From positions 11,075,123 to 11,139,122 of the forward strand of contig JABAKD010000001.1 of the NCBI GenBank assembly GCA_012845835.1: a stretch of DNA of 64,000 nt. The letters run 5' to 3'. Below, in pieces: positions 1-10,074 of this stretch; position 1 is the stretch's first letter; the number at the start of each line of letters is the position of its first letter. The DNA comes from Undaria pinnatifida. Its lineage: Eukaryota > Sar > Phaeophyceae > Laminariales > Alariaceae. Below the pieces are notes generated by a model, which made no database searches, had not been told where the DNA came from, and saw nothing but the letters and a program-made list of their open reading frames with translations. The translations under genes and the position numbers were made by a program.

Positions 1-2125
1 GGCTGCCCGCCGCCTCAGCGACAGCTTGAGCAATGTCATTACCCGGGGACGACCCAAGCGACCCCATGACTCTTAGCGGCTTGCCGCTCGGCGTAATTGC
101 TGCCCTATATTCCGGCCCAATAGCAGGAAGGACGTCGTCATCCGCTTTGTTGATGTCCAACACGGGGAATGCAAGGGCGCTACACGTCGGCGAGGCTGTT
201 GTTGATGATACTACCGCTAGACATGAAGCAGCAGGGACAATCTCCGAGCCACACGGGGTGGACATGTACAGAGGGAGGCCGGGGATTTCTTCGACTGCGT
301 CCAAAACGGGGAAGAAAGCAGGCTGAGGAAATTGGTCACCGTCTAAATCAATGCCGGGGGTTATGCGTGCAGAGTTAGGAGCCACCTGGACCTTGATTTT
401 CTTCTTCGCAGTATGCCTCTTTCGCAGGCACAGACAGACCCCGAGGACGATCGCAGCCACAGCTGCCGCCGCGCACACTACTCCTATAAGCACCCCCGAG
501 GAGGGACTATTCGGCGTTGGCGCTTCGGAGGAGAGGGGAGGGGAGGCCAGACTGGGGTTTGGCGTACTGGGGTGTGGTGTGCCCATGGGCGCTTGGGATG
601 GTGGTGTTCGTTCACTTGGTTCTGCGGTTGGCGATCGTGGTGCCGGTGAGGGTGATGCAGGATGTGGGGACACGGCGTCGCGTGGCGTGGGAGGTGGCGT
701 AGTAGGTAGACTCGTGGGCTCTGGGGACTGTGGGATGCCTGACGATGGCGAAGGTGTCGGTGGAGTTGGCAGCGGTGGTGATGGAACGGCTGACGTTGGT
801 TCCGGTAGCGTTGGTGACGGTGACAGCGGTACCGGCGATGTCGGTGACGGTGTTGTTTGGGGCTGTGATGTTGGTGCTAGTTTTTCTAGTGCAGGTTGTG
901 TAGGTTTCGGCAATGTCGGTGACGGTGATACAGGATCCAGTGTGTCGTGTATGGGAGATGTCGTTGGCTGTAGTGTGGGTTCTGGTGTAGTAGTGGCCGT
1001 TGATGTTGGCAGAGGTGTGGGTGCCGGTGTGTTCGGTGGTGATGAAGGAAGGACCGTTGATCTTGGTGCCGGTGATGTTGGCAGAGGTGTGGGTGCCGGT
1101 GTGTTTGGTGGTGATGAAGCAAGGACCGTTGATCTTGGTGCCGGTGATGTTGAAGCTGTCGTTGGTGACGGTGATGGAGGTGGTGTTGGTGCTTCTGGTG
1201 TTATTGTGGTTGATATGGGTGCTGATGATGTTCGTGATGTTGGTGTTGGTGTTGGTGAAGGTGCTGATGAAGATGGCGCTGGTGACGATGGTGCTTGCGA
1301 TGTTGATGCCGGCGCCGGAGAAGTTGGTCCCCAAGAGGGTGGTGTCGGAGTTGCTGACACCGATGGCGTTTGTACCAGCTGACTTGGCGGAAATAATGTC
1401 GGAAACGGTGCTGTTGGTGATGATGTAGGGGTCAGTGCTGGTGGTGCCTGCACTATTTGTACTGGTGATGGTACCGCCGCAGGCGACGCAATGGGGGCCA
1501 GGGACATGGCGAGCCGTCGCGCGACAGGTGGATCCGTCAGGGTTGACGCCCGTTTGATGACGGATTCTGTGTCCGAGATATGTCCGTTGTTTGGTGAAGC
1601 CGTTGAAATGGCACCTGGCGGCGCTGCGATTAATCCTATCGCTGGTGTGGACAATGATGGCGGCCATCCGATCACAAGGACCTCCGGAAACATGGCAAGT
1701 CTAACGGTGGACGTGAACGTGGTGGGAAGATCTTTGGATGCTGGCGTAATCGGGACGGGTGCACCTGCGCTGAATCGTAGTTCAGGCTGTAGACCATTGC
1801 TGATAGATGTATCTGGTGATCCGGAGGATGATGACGATGCCGCTGGTCTTTCAGGAAATGAAGACTCTCTCTTTCGCGTGCGGGTGGTACGTTCATGCGC
1901 GTAATTTGACGCCAGTGTAACGAGTGCATTTGTGTCGTAAGGCAGCGCAGTATACGGCGAATCCGGGATGGACGCGCCGAGTTCCAGCTTCACAGCCGCG
2001 ACATTTGACGCACCGGTCGATTCCCCACTACAGGATCTCTTGGTCGAACCGCCCAAGAGAATCTCACCGGCAACACTTACCGCAATGGCGGCAGGATTGA
2101 GGGTCAAAGCTCGAGTGGTATAATC
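1..2125 (-). CDS. 3' exon of SBBP beta-propeller receptor-like membrane protein: last blade, PST stalk, TM helix, cytoplasmic tail (runs off left edge)
   Basis: One frame stays open from the acceptor at 2126 (…CTTTAGCAG then GAT) to base 1. The first ~45 codons form a propeller blade of the SBBP type (AIAVSVAGEILLGGS … SNVAAVKLELG). About 475 codons rich in Pro, Ser and Thr follow, including two 20-codon tandem units, and look like a glycosylated extracellular stalk. One hydrophobic helix (GVLIGVVCAAAAVAAIVLG, about 439–500) is followed by the stop-transfer run CLRKRH. About 140 cytoplasmic residues continue off the window. Topology is read from the positive-inside rule: propeller and stalk outside, tail inside. 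The same family of exons lies upstream (2.2–6.5 kb). A sensing or adhesion role is inference; the tail could lead to a signalling domain beyond base 1. The reading is strong because the frame, helix and blade all agree over 2.1 kb. Confidence 0.8.
1015..1137 (-). repeat. 60-bp in-frame tandem duplication in the stalk exon
   Basis: Two nearly identical 60-bp units encode the 20-residue block that begins TPLPTSPAPRSTVL and continues with SSPPNTPAP. They differ by P versus A in the middle and a few silent sites. The unit length keeps the reading frame, as expected if the stalk lengthens by unequal exchange. Confidence 0.8.
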
Positions 2126-2246
2126 CTGCTAAAGCGCAAGAGAAAAACGTCGAAGCGGGAAAGCGATTAAGTCACTCGGCGAGACCAGAAAATGTTGTTA
2201 AACTCGGTTCGCTTGCCCGGCAATAATATTGCAAAGGGATGATCAC

Positions 2247-2414
2247 CTGCGAACGCCAAAGCCCAACCCCTTCAGCATCCAGCTTCACTGCAGCAACGAT
2301 GTGGCCGCTCTCTCTCGACTTGCTACACGTCCCGTACATCGTTCCGGCCAAACCAACCGACCCTTGAATTCCGATTGTTGCTGCCACGAGGAAATATCTT
2401 CGCGCGGTGGCATC
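2247..2414 (-). CDS. SBBP blade exon
   Basis: This internal exon of 56 codons is in phase 0 at both ends. The acceptor is …GGAGTCAG then GATGCCACC, preceded by a T-rich tract. The donor is TTCGCAG then GTGATC. The product reads DATARRYFLVAATIGIQGSV, GLAGT, then HIVAAVKLDAEGVGLWRSQ. That is the blade pattern of the window: hydrophobic strand, G(S/P)V, LAGT, AAVKLD.G, W..Q. A 121-bp intron separates it from the stalk exon. Confidence 0.75.
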
Positions 2415-2830
2415 CTGACTCCGAGGATAGCAAAAAAACGGGCAGAAGCGTATAACATTTGGAGTTGTATGAGCCGCAGAGACCCCAACGATTCACGCTC
2501 CCGCGTATTCGTGCCTTGGGTTGGTGCTGTAACTGAAAACCAGGGTCAACCTGAATAGAACTCGAGGCAGAAAATTGTGTGTTCCCCTGTGCAGATTGAC
2601 CAGATCGCACGGTAGAGCAGAGGACGCCGCTTTATGTCTAATATTGCTTAGCACAGGTAAGTTCAAGGACGAAAACTTATTCGGTGAAGTACGCACCGTT
2701 TGTTTTTTGATCAGATCAAACTTCCATCCTGCCATGATGCTGCAGAAAAATATTGATTTTGATTTTTAGGGGACCCTCGGTGCTTCCACGCATATGCTAG
2801 AAGCGACAAGCTGCCTACTCTTATCCGTAC
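2415..2830 (-). other. Intron between blade exons
   Basis: No further blade exon, RNA gene or mobile element is recognisable in these 416 bases. The donor follows GGTGGCAG at 2831 and the acceptor is …GAGTCAG at 2415. Confidence 0.5.
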
Positions 2831-3001
2831 CTGCCACCGCCAGCACTCGTCGCCACTAGAATCCAGCTTTGCAGCAGACATGCTCGAATACCCACGGGCA
2901 TGCCGACCGTTTAGTGAGCTCTTGATTCTTCCCGCCAGCACAACGGAGCCGTTCGGTCCCATCACTACTGCCGTGCACGCATCGGAACCTTTTGTCTTAC
3001 T
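2831..3001 (-). CDS. SBBP blade exon
   Basis: Fifty-seven codons, phase 0 at both ends. The acceptor lies after the pyrimidine-rich GTTTTTCGCTCTCCGTAG and the exon starts SKTKGSDACTAVVMGPNGSV. It continues VLAGRI … GYSSMSAAKLDSSGDECWRWQ and ends at CAG before GTACGG. An upstream in-frame TAG at the acceptor excludes a longer exon. This is the clearest WRWQ-ending blade of the set. Confidence 0.8.
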
Positions 3002-3953
3002 CTACGGAGAGCGAAAAACACGTTTGCCACGGGGTCAGAGGCGAAGTCTACATGCCACACAACTCGTATTTAGTGTGTTACCGGCACGCTTACATGGTAA
3101 GGTGGTGTCGAATGCGTGCTCAAGCGCACGCTCTTTCACCGTTAGGGGGATCGATGGGTCTCACACGCGACGGACGGGTAGGCCTGACCATCGAGACCAA
3201 CAATACGGTGGCGGGGTCATTTCTGGCTCTTTCGGTTTGCGGTGACTCGGGCTCACCCGATACTGAAAATCGGGTCACCCCCCTCAACGTAGCCATGCTC
3301 TTTACACGTTACTTCTAAGGCGTAAAAATGCCGCGTTCTATGACACAGGTGGCAATTTTGGGATATTTTTTTTTTTTGAATCTTACACCTTGATCGAAAA
3401 TCCGCGAAATATCATCATTTTCTTCACTTGCGATATTATGTGTTTGTGTTACCTAGGCTACGGGCTTGGACTCCTTTTACGATATAGAGGTACATTTTCT
3501 TCTGAAACGTGTTCTGAATGACGGGTCTTCTTAACTCAAAATCGTCGGAAACATTTATTTATTTTTTTCTTGAATGCTTCTCGTTGTTTGCCTAGCCACG
3601 CTCAGGATGTTTCAACCGGCGGAACTATCAGATATTTGTTTTCTCCACTTCAGTTTCTGGGAGAGGTCTTGAGCTCCGAAAGTGGGAGACTTCAGAAAAA
3701 CGGGATGCACCTCTTTATCGTAGCACGCGTATCTGCCTATATCAGTGTGTGTGTGGGTGAGGTATCGCTTGTCAAGGCACCTATACCGTAGCACGCGTGT
3801 CTTTGCCCATACCGGTGTGTGCGAGATTTTCATCCTTATCGGGAACTTGATAAGATACTTGGCGCACCTCTCCTGTGGGGCATATGTCGTAAAACCCTAC
3901 ATTTAATCTGTTAAACGAACGGAAATATACGCATATAGTACACTTGTGTATAC
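3002..3953 (-). other. Intron containing a dispersed-repeat copy
   Basis: The 952-bp interval holds a copy of dispersed repeat R (about 3483–3740), a ~70-bp local duplication around GTAGCACGCGT (3720–3830) and homopolymer T runs. I see no extra blade exon. Confidence 0.5.
3483..3740 (+). repeat. Dispersed repeat R, copy 1
   Basis: Recognisable blocks are GAAACGTGTTCTGAATG, an AAAATCGTCGGAAA block and TCTTGAGCTCCGAAAGTGGG, followed by a CACCTCTTTATCGTAGCACG block. The same blocks recur in the same order near 23.7, 39.3 and 61.3 kb, and in part at 18.7 and 41.9 kb. No open reading frame or clear termini are visible, so the class is unknown. Confidence 0.6.
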
Positions 3954-4124
3954 CTGCCACCTCCACAGCTCATTTCCGTTAGCGTCTAGCTTAACGGCCA
4001 CACAATCGTCCCATGCAGACGAGGTACCGCTCCAATCGCCGGACGAGTACCCGGTCAAGACCACGGAATCATCCTCATCGTCGACAACGGCAGCCAAGAT
4101 GCGGTCAACGTCTTCCGTTCCGTC
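3954..4124 (-). CDS. SBBP blade exon
   Basis: Fifty-seven codons, phase 0. It starts after CTACGGTCAG with GACGGAACG and reads DGTEDVDRILAAVVDDEDDS, VVLTGY, then WDDCVAVKLDANGNELWRWQ. It ends at CAG before GTATAC. It has the VLTG and AVKLDANGNELW core of the family, and a more acidic loop than its neighbours. Confidence 0.8.
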
Positions 4125-5958
4125 CTGACCGTAGAGCGCAAGCACCACGCGGGTTCAGGCGGATAAATTAACCCTCGCATGGACTTCGAAATCCACGCAT
4201 AGTGACACGTACATTCACTCCTCGCGAGTGTTTTGTATTACAGAATGTATATATATCAGACATCGAAAGCATCGGAGAGATCACGCTACGCTTCTGCCTT
4301 GAAGTCACGTGCATTGGAGTCCGACACAGACAGGCTGATATCCTCAGAAATATGCACCAATCAATTATTAGTGCAGCCCGCTTTGGTTGCCGTGGACGAT
4401 GCCGTAATCGCCATTTATATTTTCGCTGAAAGTTCGCAGTTACCTTCGAAAGCCCAGGAGGTGTTAATACCTAGAATGGTGTGTACACCGAGTCTGACTG
4501 TTCGGCAACCTAAAGGGCGCTGTGGGTGGCGTGCTATCTATTCCGCGAATGATCTACGAACAACGCTCACATGAAGGGTAGCTTGCTCGGGCACACGGGG
4601 GTACTAGCCGTGGCTGAGCGTGCCAGGGGCTCCATTGTTTCCGGCTGTCTCTGCTGAGATCTGTTTGACGTCCACTTCGCTACCAAATAGGTGCACTAGA
4701 CCGATCCAAAAAATGTACAAGTAGCTTTGACACCGAATTCCACGAATTCAAGGCGTGTTGAGAGCGGAAGATTTTCATCTGTTGAACCCCTCGTTATGTT
4801 TTTGGATTCCGTGTCGATCACGCATCGTGTTAGCATGATCGGCATGTTCCATGGACCGATGCCATGGTAGCGGCGGTATAGTTGTTCTCATACACATTTG
4901 GGTCTGCTTGGGGTCTTAGGCTGAGGATCTACGACGCATGCTACGAGAGAGGTGCACCATACGTTCCTTGCAGAGTTCTTGGCTTTAGGAAGTCTATGCC
5001 TCCCTCGAAACGTTATTCATGACCAAGCTAAGGTAAGGGGGTCACTTGTGGGGTGCTTATTTTGCATTGGCTTGGGGTCGCTAGCGCGAGTGACCCCCCC
5101 CGCCGTTCCTTGCGCGGTCATAGGCTTCCTCGCTGTTTGAATATAGCGACATGATCCCAAAGAGGATGGTTGCTACAGCTAGTACGCTTCACCTAAAAAA
5201 AGCCGAACGTGTTTCGGTCAGTGAAAGGTACGGAGTTACTGGCGCGACTGGCTCGAAACCAATAGCAAAAAGGGGGGGGTACCCTTCCCATTTGAAACAC
5301 ACCAAACACCTGTGGCCTAGGAATTCAGCACAATAATTTTGCAAAAACAAGAATATGATTTTGACGACCTTTGGCTAAGGAGCATGGCCACCCACAAAAT
5401 AGTTTATTGTAAAAAGTGATATTTCTATTGTACTCACGCGTCCTACGTGAATCATATGGTTCGCAAGGTCATGGTATCTTGAAAAAAAAAATGATATGTG
5501 CCTCGGCCGCAACTTAGTTAATTGTCAACGGTATTGCGCGCACAAAGTTTCCCGACCAGCAACAGACCGCGGTGTAGGTGAGCTATACCGTAGTGTGCTC
5601 CTTACGTTGGGAGAGTTTGCGAAGTAACGTGCCCGCCCTATACGTTTTACATGATTTGTTTCACGAGCACGAACAGAAGTGGGCCCAGTCATGTTCTTCC
5701 TCGTCTCGTGGCGGATGTACGGAATTACGCGGCCTAACCCAATCCGGGGTTGACGGAACAGTCAGTCAAGTCCTTTCGCTTCCCGCAAGTTGTTTTACCG
5801 CGGTATATCAAAACCAGTTGCAAGGTGATCGAGGCAAACGGCAGGAAGCCCACCGGTGTCAAACACACTGACTTGCCCTAGATTCGGTCGTTGGGCGGGG
5901 GCAGGACACGGCAACCTATTGCAAGTTTCGCGTCAGGCTGGAGAAACACACGGTGCAC
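4125..5958 (-). other. Long intron with hairpin-bearing repeat
   Basis: No blade exon is recognisable in 1.8 kb. The interval carries a copy of the hairpin repeat shared with 19.68–19.90 kb (about 5035–5290). The rest shows no feature I can support. Confidence 0.45.
5035..5290. repeat. Hairpin-bearing repeat H, copy 1
   Basis: It contains the inverted repeat GGGGTCGCTAGCGCGAGTGA-CCCC and, about 150 bp on, a block GGAGTTACTGGCGCGACTGG ending in a G run and GTACCC. The same two modules in the same order occur at 19.68–19.90 kb. The GTACCC end resembles the terminus of the MITE at 29.7 kb. Confidence 0.5.
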
Positions 5959-6126
5959 CTGCCATGTCCACAGCAATTCCCCTTCTGCGTCCAGTTTTAA
6001 CGCGGCGAAATCATCTAAGCCGATCGAAGCTTCGCCCCACACGCTGGTTGTCGACCCTGCCAGAATGGCCGATCCATCCTTCGTTAAGGCCACGGCGTGA
6101 AGCGTGTCATCAGCTGCAGATCCGTC
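5959..6126 (-). CDS. SBBP blade exon
   Basis: Fifty-six codons, phase 0. The acceptor is CGTTTGACCCAG then GACGGATCT. The product reads DGSAADDTLHAVALTKDGSA, ILAGSTTSVW, then LDDFAALKLDAEGELLWTWQ, and ends before GTGCAC. The DG…D-hydrophobic…DGS.(I/V)LAG.T pattern is textbook for SBBP-type repeats. Confidence 0.85.
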
Positions 6127-6313
6127 CTGGGTCAAACGAAGCTGGAAGGGGGTGTTGTGGGTCAACGTTTGGAAACATGCCCCCTTTTTCGCTTGATTAG
6201 GGAACAGCGTGTTCAACAAACTGAAGATGGCGGCCAAACCAATTTCAGCGTTTATCGCAAAATATGTCATCACATGCACTAGTCGGGTACAGGACGATCG
6301 GTTCGTGTGTCAC

Positions 6314-6460
6314 CTGCCAATCCCACAGCAAAGTCCCATCGTTATCAAGCTTCACGGCTGCAAAATCGCTCGATTTTCCTTGTACAGTTCCGGCCACAAC
6401 AACGGACCCGTCCTGTCCCATAGCCGCAGCAACATGTTGTACGTCGCCGGATGAATCACC
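6314..6460 (-). CDS. SBBP blade exon
   Basis: Forty-nine codons, phase 0, the shortest blade here. It starts after TTGCCGTTGCCAG with GGTGATTCA and reads GDSSGDVQHVAAAMGQDGSV, VVAGTVQG, then SSDFAAVKLDNDGTLLWDWQ. It ends before GTGACA. The 187-bp intron to the next exon is ordinary. No start-codon or signal-peptide exon is recognisable upstream. Confidence 0.85.
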
Positions 6461-7351
6461 CTGGCAACGGCAAGCAGAAGGCAGCATCAAGGTGTCCAGC
6501 ACAACATACATGAGTCGTTGAATCCAGGTCCGGGACCAATGCGGTTAGGGGTGGCCGATGTAGAGCGACGCCGCGTGAAAGATGGACCAGTGAGGCCAAC
6601 ACGGAGCTGGACAGTGATGACAACTTAAGGTCTGCGAGGGCACCAGAAACGAAAACGGACTGTCAATATATGGCCGCGTAAGGCTATCACTCCTCAACAT
6701 AGTATCGCAAAGTACACCAAAGCACTTTGTCTCGAAGAACCTGAGTGCATTGCAAATGCGGTTAGCGAACCTGTACTACCGGTACAGTGCAACAGACGCG
6801 TGCTGCGACAAAGAAATGTAGAGCGTTTTCGCTGAAACGGTTTCGGATGGACGGGGCTCCTTGACCGTACACATTCAGTATTTGTTGTGTTTACTGTACG
6901 CTTGGATAAGATACGTAAATGACGACGGTTGAGTAGAGTAGGGGTTTCCTGTTATAGGTTGGCTACACATGGTAGCGGGATATCGGGAAGGTGGAATTTG
7001 TCTGGCTAATTCGCCGTGGCTCGTCGTTGTTCTTGTTCTACCGAGTGAGTCTTCTCTCCACGCTGTGCCTTGAATAGGAGCAACATTAGACTACATATAT
7101 CGACTACGAATCTAGTCTACGTTCTTCACTTGTTTGCATATCGGTGGCTTCACTACCCCACTACTGTTCGCTCCACGCGTAAGCCCTCTACGCTTCGTAG
7201 GGATCAACGAACACGATAATTATCGCGCACGGTACGCGGTACAATCCCTGTTCGAAGCAAAGGGTCTTGAGTGACGTGAGTTCTTCTGCGGCCGAGAGCT
7301 TAGCCGGAGATATCATCAAAACAGCCCTCCCTGTGAAACGGAGCGAGCTGG
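6461..7351. other. Intron or intergenic DNA with repeat A
   Basis: Only the dispersed repeat A copy at 6915–7232 is recognisable. If the blade exon at 19.4 kb belongs to the same gene, this is part of a 12.9-kb repeat-filled intron. Confidence 0.4.
6915..7232 (+). repeat. Dispersed repeat A, copy 1
   Basis: Shares several long blocks with 18373–18614: ATAGGTTGGCTACA, GCGGGATATCGGGAA, CTTGTTCTACCGAGTGAG, GGTGGCTTCACTACCCCACT and AAGCCCTCTACGCTTCGTA. This copy carries about 70 bp extra in the middle. No ORF or termini are visible. Confidence 0.65.
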
Positions 7352-8149
7352 GTGTCTTATTTGAACCATGCCCGAGAGCGAGGTCAAAATGGGCGTTTTG
7401 GACATGATAACTATGGCGGGGAGAGAGCGGGGAGCTCTCAACGGGACAAAATGCGGGGGCTAGAAAAGTTGCTCGCAAGAAGGGACCAACTCGAGAAACA
7501 AATCAAGGATGGTTTTCGTTATGGTTTCCAGACCATCGATCAGGTTCAAGCAGGATGAGACGAGTTATACGGAGTCTAAGGTCGCATTGAGGAACAAAAA
7601 GTTATCATTTGCGAGTTTTCCCAAGTACTCCTCGAGCTTTCCAGCTTTCCTCTGCGACAGGAGCAAATTCGAGCGATTTCGCAGCCAACTCATATACAAG
7701 AGAGGGGTGCGGGCGTGGCCAGATGTGAGTCACAGCTCGTGATCCTACTACTTGAGACTTGGAGCGAGAGCACCGCACAGCAGCAGCCGCAGGAGCAGCA
7801 GCAGCAGTTGGAGACGAAAGGACAAATCATGGTGGTTGACGCAGTTTAAAATATGGTGGAGTTTGAGACGAGGGAGAAGGGATGACTCGATGATTTAGTT
7901 GTGAAACTAAACTATGAGCCGTATCTGTCGTGCTGTATGGGAGCGGCGGCGTCTGAGCTCGTTGAATCGTGGGTCCGTTCCGGGATCGGCACAAGGTGGC
8001 TGGTTGCGGTGGACGACTCTAAATGTGGGAGGCAGAAACACCCAGGCGGAGAGCCCTTCCCACCATGTGCACCAGACCAAGGCAACAATCAGGTCATAAA
8101 TGTCGTGCAGATTTTTTGTTCGTGTGTCTTTGTCTTCATTTTAGAGTAA
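7352..8149 (+). pseudogene. Decayed coiled-coil/poly-Gln protein gene with four in-frame stops
   Basis: One frame reads as protein-like sequence for about 266 codons but carries stops at 7556 (TGA), 7577 (TAA), 7847 (TAA) and 7883 (TGA). The first part is charged and heptad-like (EKLLARRDQLEKQIKDGF). After the second stop it continues RIEEQKVIICEFSQVLLELS and then STAQQQPQEQQQQLETKGQ. Codons for Q and E dominate. Each stop is one base from a plausible sense codon, which suggests slow decay rather than a wrong frame. I recognise no family. A chance Q-rich frame from the CAGCAG tract is the alternative. Confidence 0.4.
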
Positions 8150-8250
8150 TGCAGCAGATAATCAACTCTCTTGCTGTGTGAGAATACATTATTTTTTTTA
8201 TTTTTTTTATTTTATTTTTTGCACACTTTCACTTTCCAGCTTCTGGACAA

Positions 8251-8337
8251 TGTTAAGGTATTAGTGGGGTATTAGTCCGTTTGACCACTTGCAAAAGGTT
8301 AACCAATCGTAGCTTACCCAAACTAAGCCTTACAACA
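8251..8337 (-). repeat. TRIM LTR (3' copy)
   Basis: 87-bp terminal repeat with TG…CA ends. It differs from the other copy by one T in the TTAAGG(T)TATT block. Confidence 0.9.
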
Positions 8338-8479
8338 CTCTCCCCCCCTGAAACGGCGGGATAGCAGGTCGGCCGGAAATACGGGCGGACCTGTCAATAT
8401 ATCCAAGCCGTTTCATTCCCTGGGGTACCAGGAAGAGTATTTTTCAAGTTCGCCATGGGGAAATCTGAAAAAGTTTATT

Positions 8480-8540
8480 ATGGTGGATGTGGGGATCGAA
8501 CCCACGACCCAAAAACCCATGGTCTGTCGACGACGCCATT
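8480..8540 (-). other. TRIM interior: primer-binding site joined to a tRNA 3'-half-like sequence
   Basis: Minus strand: TGGCGTCGTCGACAGACC (PBS), then a sequence ending in a standard T arm (GTGGG TTCGATC CCCAC) and ATCCACC-A, as in the 3' half of a Lys-type tRNA. The 5' acceptor strand is missing, so it is not a tRNA gene. On the plus strand it spells the familiar false peptide CGDRTHDP seen opposite tRNA genes. Confidence 0.6.
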
Positions 8541-8628
8541 TGTTAAGGTTATTAGTGGGGTATTAGTCCGTTTGACCACTTGCAAAAGGTTAACCAATCG
8601 TAGCTTACCCAAACTAAGCCTTACAACA
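8541..8628 (-). repeat. TRIM LTR (5' copy)
   Basis: 88-bp terminal repeat next to the primer-binding site, so 5' in the element's orientation. Confidence 0.9.
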
Positions 8629-8904
8629 ACAAGCCGTGGTCACAGGTGTCATCCCTTCTCCTCCCCGGTCCTTACCTTCAATTTTTATCGCGCATAGGGT
8701 TCAGCAATCCCACTGCTCGTCGATTGTTCATCGAGTGTTGCTAACTCACGCTCTCGCGCTTTCCGCAAGTCAATTTGTCCACAAGAAAAAGTTCCAACGT
8801 ATTTATACGAGTATGCACTCGGCGGGGCTCGAACTCACGAAACTGACTTATACCAGGCTCGAGGATAACCTGATACGCCACCGGGGCGACCGTACATTAT
8901 ATGA

Positions 8905-10074
8905 ACTGTCGAGGTATATATATGCATTCCGGTCAAATGTCTTAAACGTATCATGGGCGAGTTACTGGACTTGGTATTCACGTACCAAGAAGCAAAAGAT
9001 GGTTCCAAACCGATGTACATTAAGTATGGGTTCAAAAATAATGAAAAGGAACCGAAGATCAACAAAATACACTGGTCTCTCAACCCTCCTGTAAATGCTA
9101 ATGGAACAACCAACAACAAAAGGGAATTTAATGTTGGTCAAGCCAAACTGTGTGAATGGATTAACTTCGTATTAGACGAAGGGTTTGTACAATTTGGAGG
9201 AGCGATATATAAGCAATCATCGGGCATGTTCATGGGCACTGCACCCGCACCCGATTTAGCGAACGATTTTGCGTTCATGCATGAACTCAATTTCCTGAAA
9301 ACTATGATAAATAGATATTTGCTCGATACGAGAAACAACATTGAACCTCTTTACCCTTTAGAGTTTATTGAACAGTACGGTAGTAACACTAAGAGATTCA
9401 TAGATGACATACTTACGGTAGCACCAGGCTTACCAAGTAGGAAAGGCCCTACGTTTGAACAAATTATCAAGCGGGAAGGAGGGGAGGGGGGGATGTATGG
9501 TGGAATGTACCCAGAACACATCCTGGATGACGAGGGTGAGCAGGTTGCGAACCCTGTATCTATCACCAAGGAACAAAGAGGGCAAACAGTGCATTTCCTG
9601 GATATGGAAATTCTTCAAAGTACTGCTGGAGTGTCGCAAATTCGAATGTATGATAAGCGGGACCACATGGAGACACTGAAGCAGTACCGTAGATACCCCC
9701 ACATTGAAACACGATTATCAAAAAAGTGTTTGTATGCGACCCTCCATTGCCAACTTTGTCGATTTGCAATTAGGTGCTCGGAAATCCATTTCTTCCAAGT
9801 AGCAGCTGCTAAGTTGATGACGGACATGATTAGACATGGTTATGCCAAGGAACGTCTGAGGAACAAACTCCACAATTTCCGCCAAACATTTTTCAAAAAC
9901 TCACCAATAAAGCCGACTATTAAAAGAGTGCATGACCCGGTTGTACGTGAGAAGTATTGGTGGTTGGTCACTGAAGGAGTTTGGAAATGTATCGAAAGGG
10001 AAGGTCAAGCACCCGGGCATGATAGACTGCTGAGTGAGGAATGGGTACGTCTTTGTACGTTACATGGGTTTTAG
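8905..10074 (+). pseudogene. Penelope-like reverse transcriptase, 5'-truncated
   Basis: An open frame of ~390 codons; an ATG lies at 8953, and the frame is open from 8905 after a TGA at 8902. RT motif B is QSSGMFMGTAPAPDLANDFA, motif C is RFIDDIL, and FLDMEI follows after a GMYPEHIL block. This arrangement is known from Penelope-like RTs of protists and algae. Motif A with the first catalytic Asp should lie just before the preserved CLKRIMGELLDLVF segment. There I read only VYICIP without an Asp, and the SINE insertion is immediately upstream. No GIY-YIG endonuclease follows; the protein ends in CTLHGF. A dead, truncated element is likely. Assignment to Penelope rather than another RT class rests on motif style alone. 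Confidence 0.65.

Larger units (their letters stand above)
8251..8628 (-). mobile_element. TRIM (miniature LTR retrotransposon) nested in the SINE
   Basis: Two near-identical 87/88-bp terminal repeats (8251–8337, 8541–8628) begin TGTTGTAAGG and end CCTTAACA on the minus strand. They are flanked by the 4-bp duplication ACAA (8247–8250, 8629–8632). Two bases inside the right LTR is a primer-binding site beginning TGGCGTCGTCG. Just inside the left LTR is the purine tract AGGGGGGGAGAG. The ~200-bp interior has no coding capacity, so it must have been moved by another element's proteins. Confidence 0.9.
8193..8892 (-). mobile_element. tRNA-derived SINE, copy 1, interrupted by a TRIM
   Basis: On the minus strand the head reads CGGTCGCCCCGGTGGCGTAT… with a B-box-like GAGTTCGAGCCCC, then a body and an A/T-rich tail (8193–8222). 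The 8-bp target duplication TACATTAT flanks it at 8185–8192 and 8893–8900. Removing the TRIM (8251–8628) and one ACAA leaves about 318 bp. That matches 36857–37165 in order and length, including CACGGCTTGTCCAGAAGCT across the insertion point. Confidence 0.85.

Noticed and set aside
351-1382. Long plus-strand Gly/Val/Asp-rich frame and the minus-strand Thr/Asn-rich frame at 612–1667
   Set aside because: Both are shadows of the minus-strand Pro/Ser/Thr stalk frame, which alone is continuous with a blade, a TM helix and a tail.
8455-8697. Plus-strand frame with CGDRTHDP
   Set aside because: This peptide is the antisense reading of tRNA sequence inside the TRIM.
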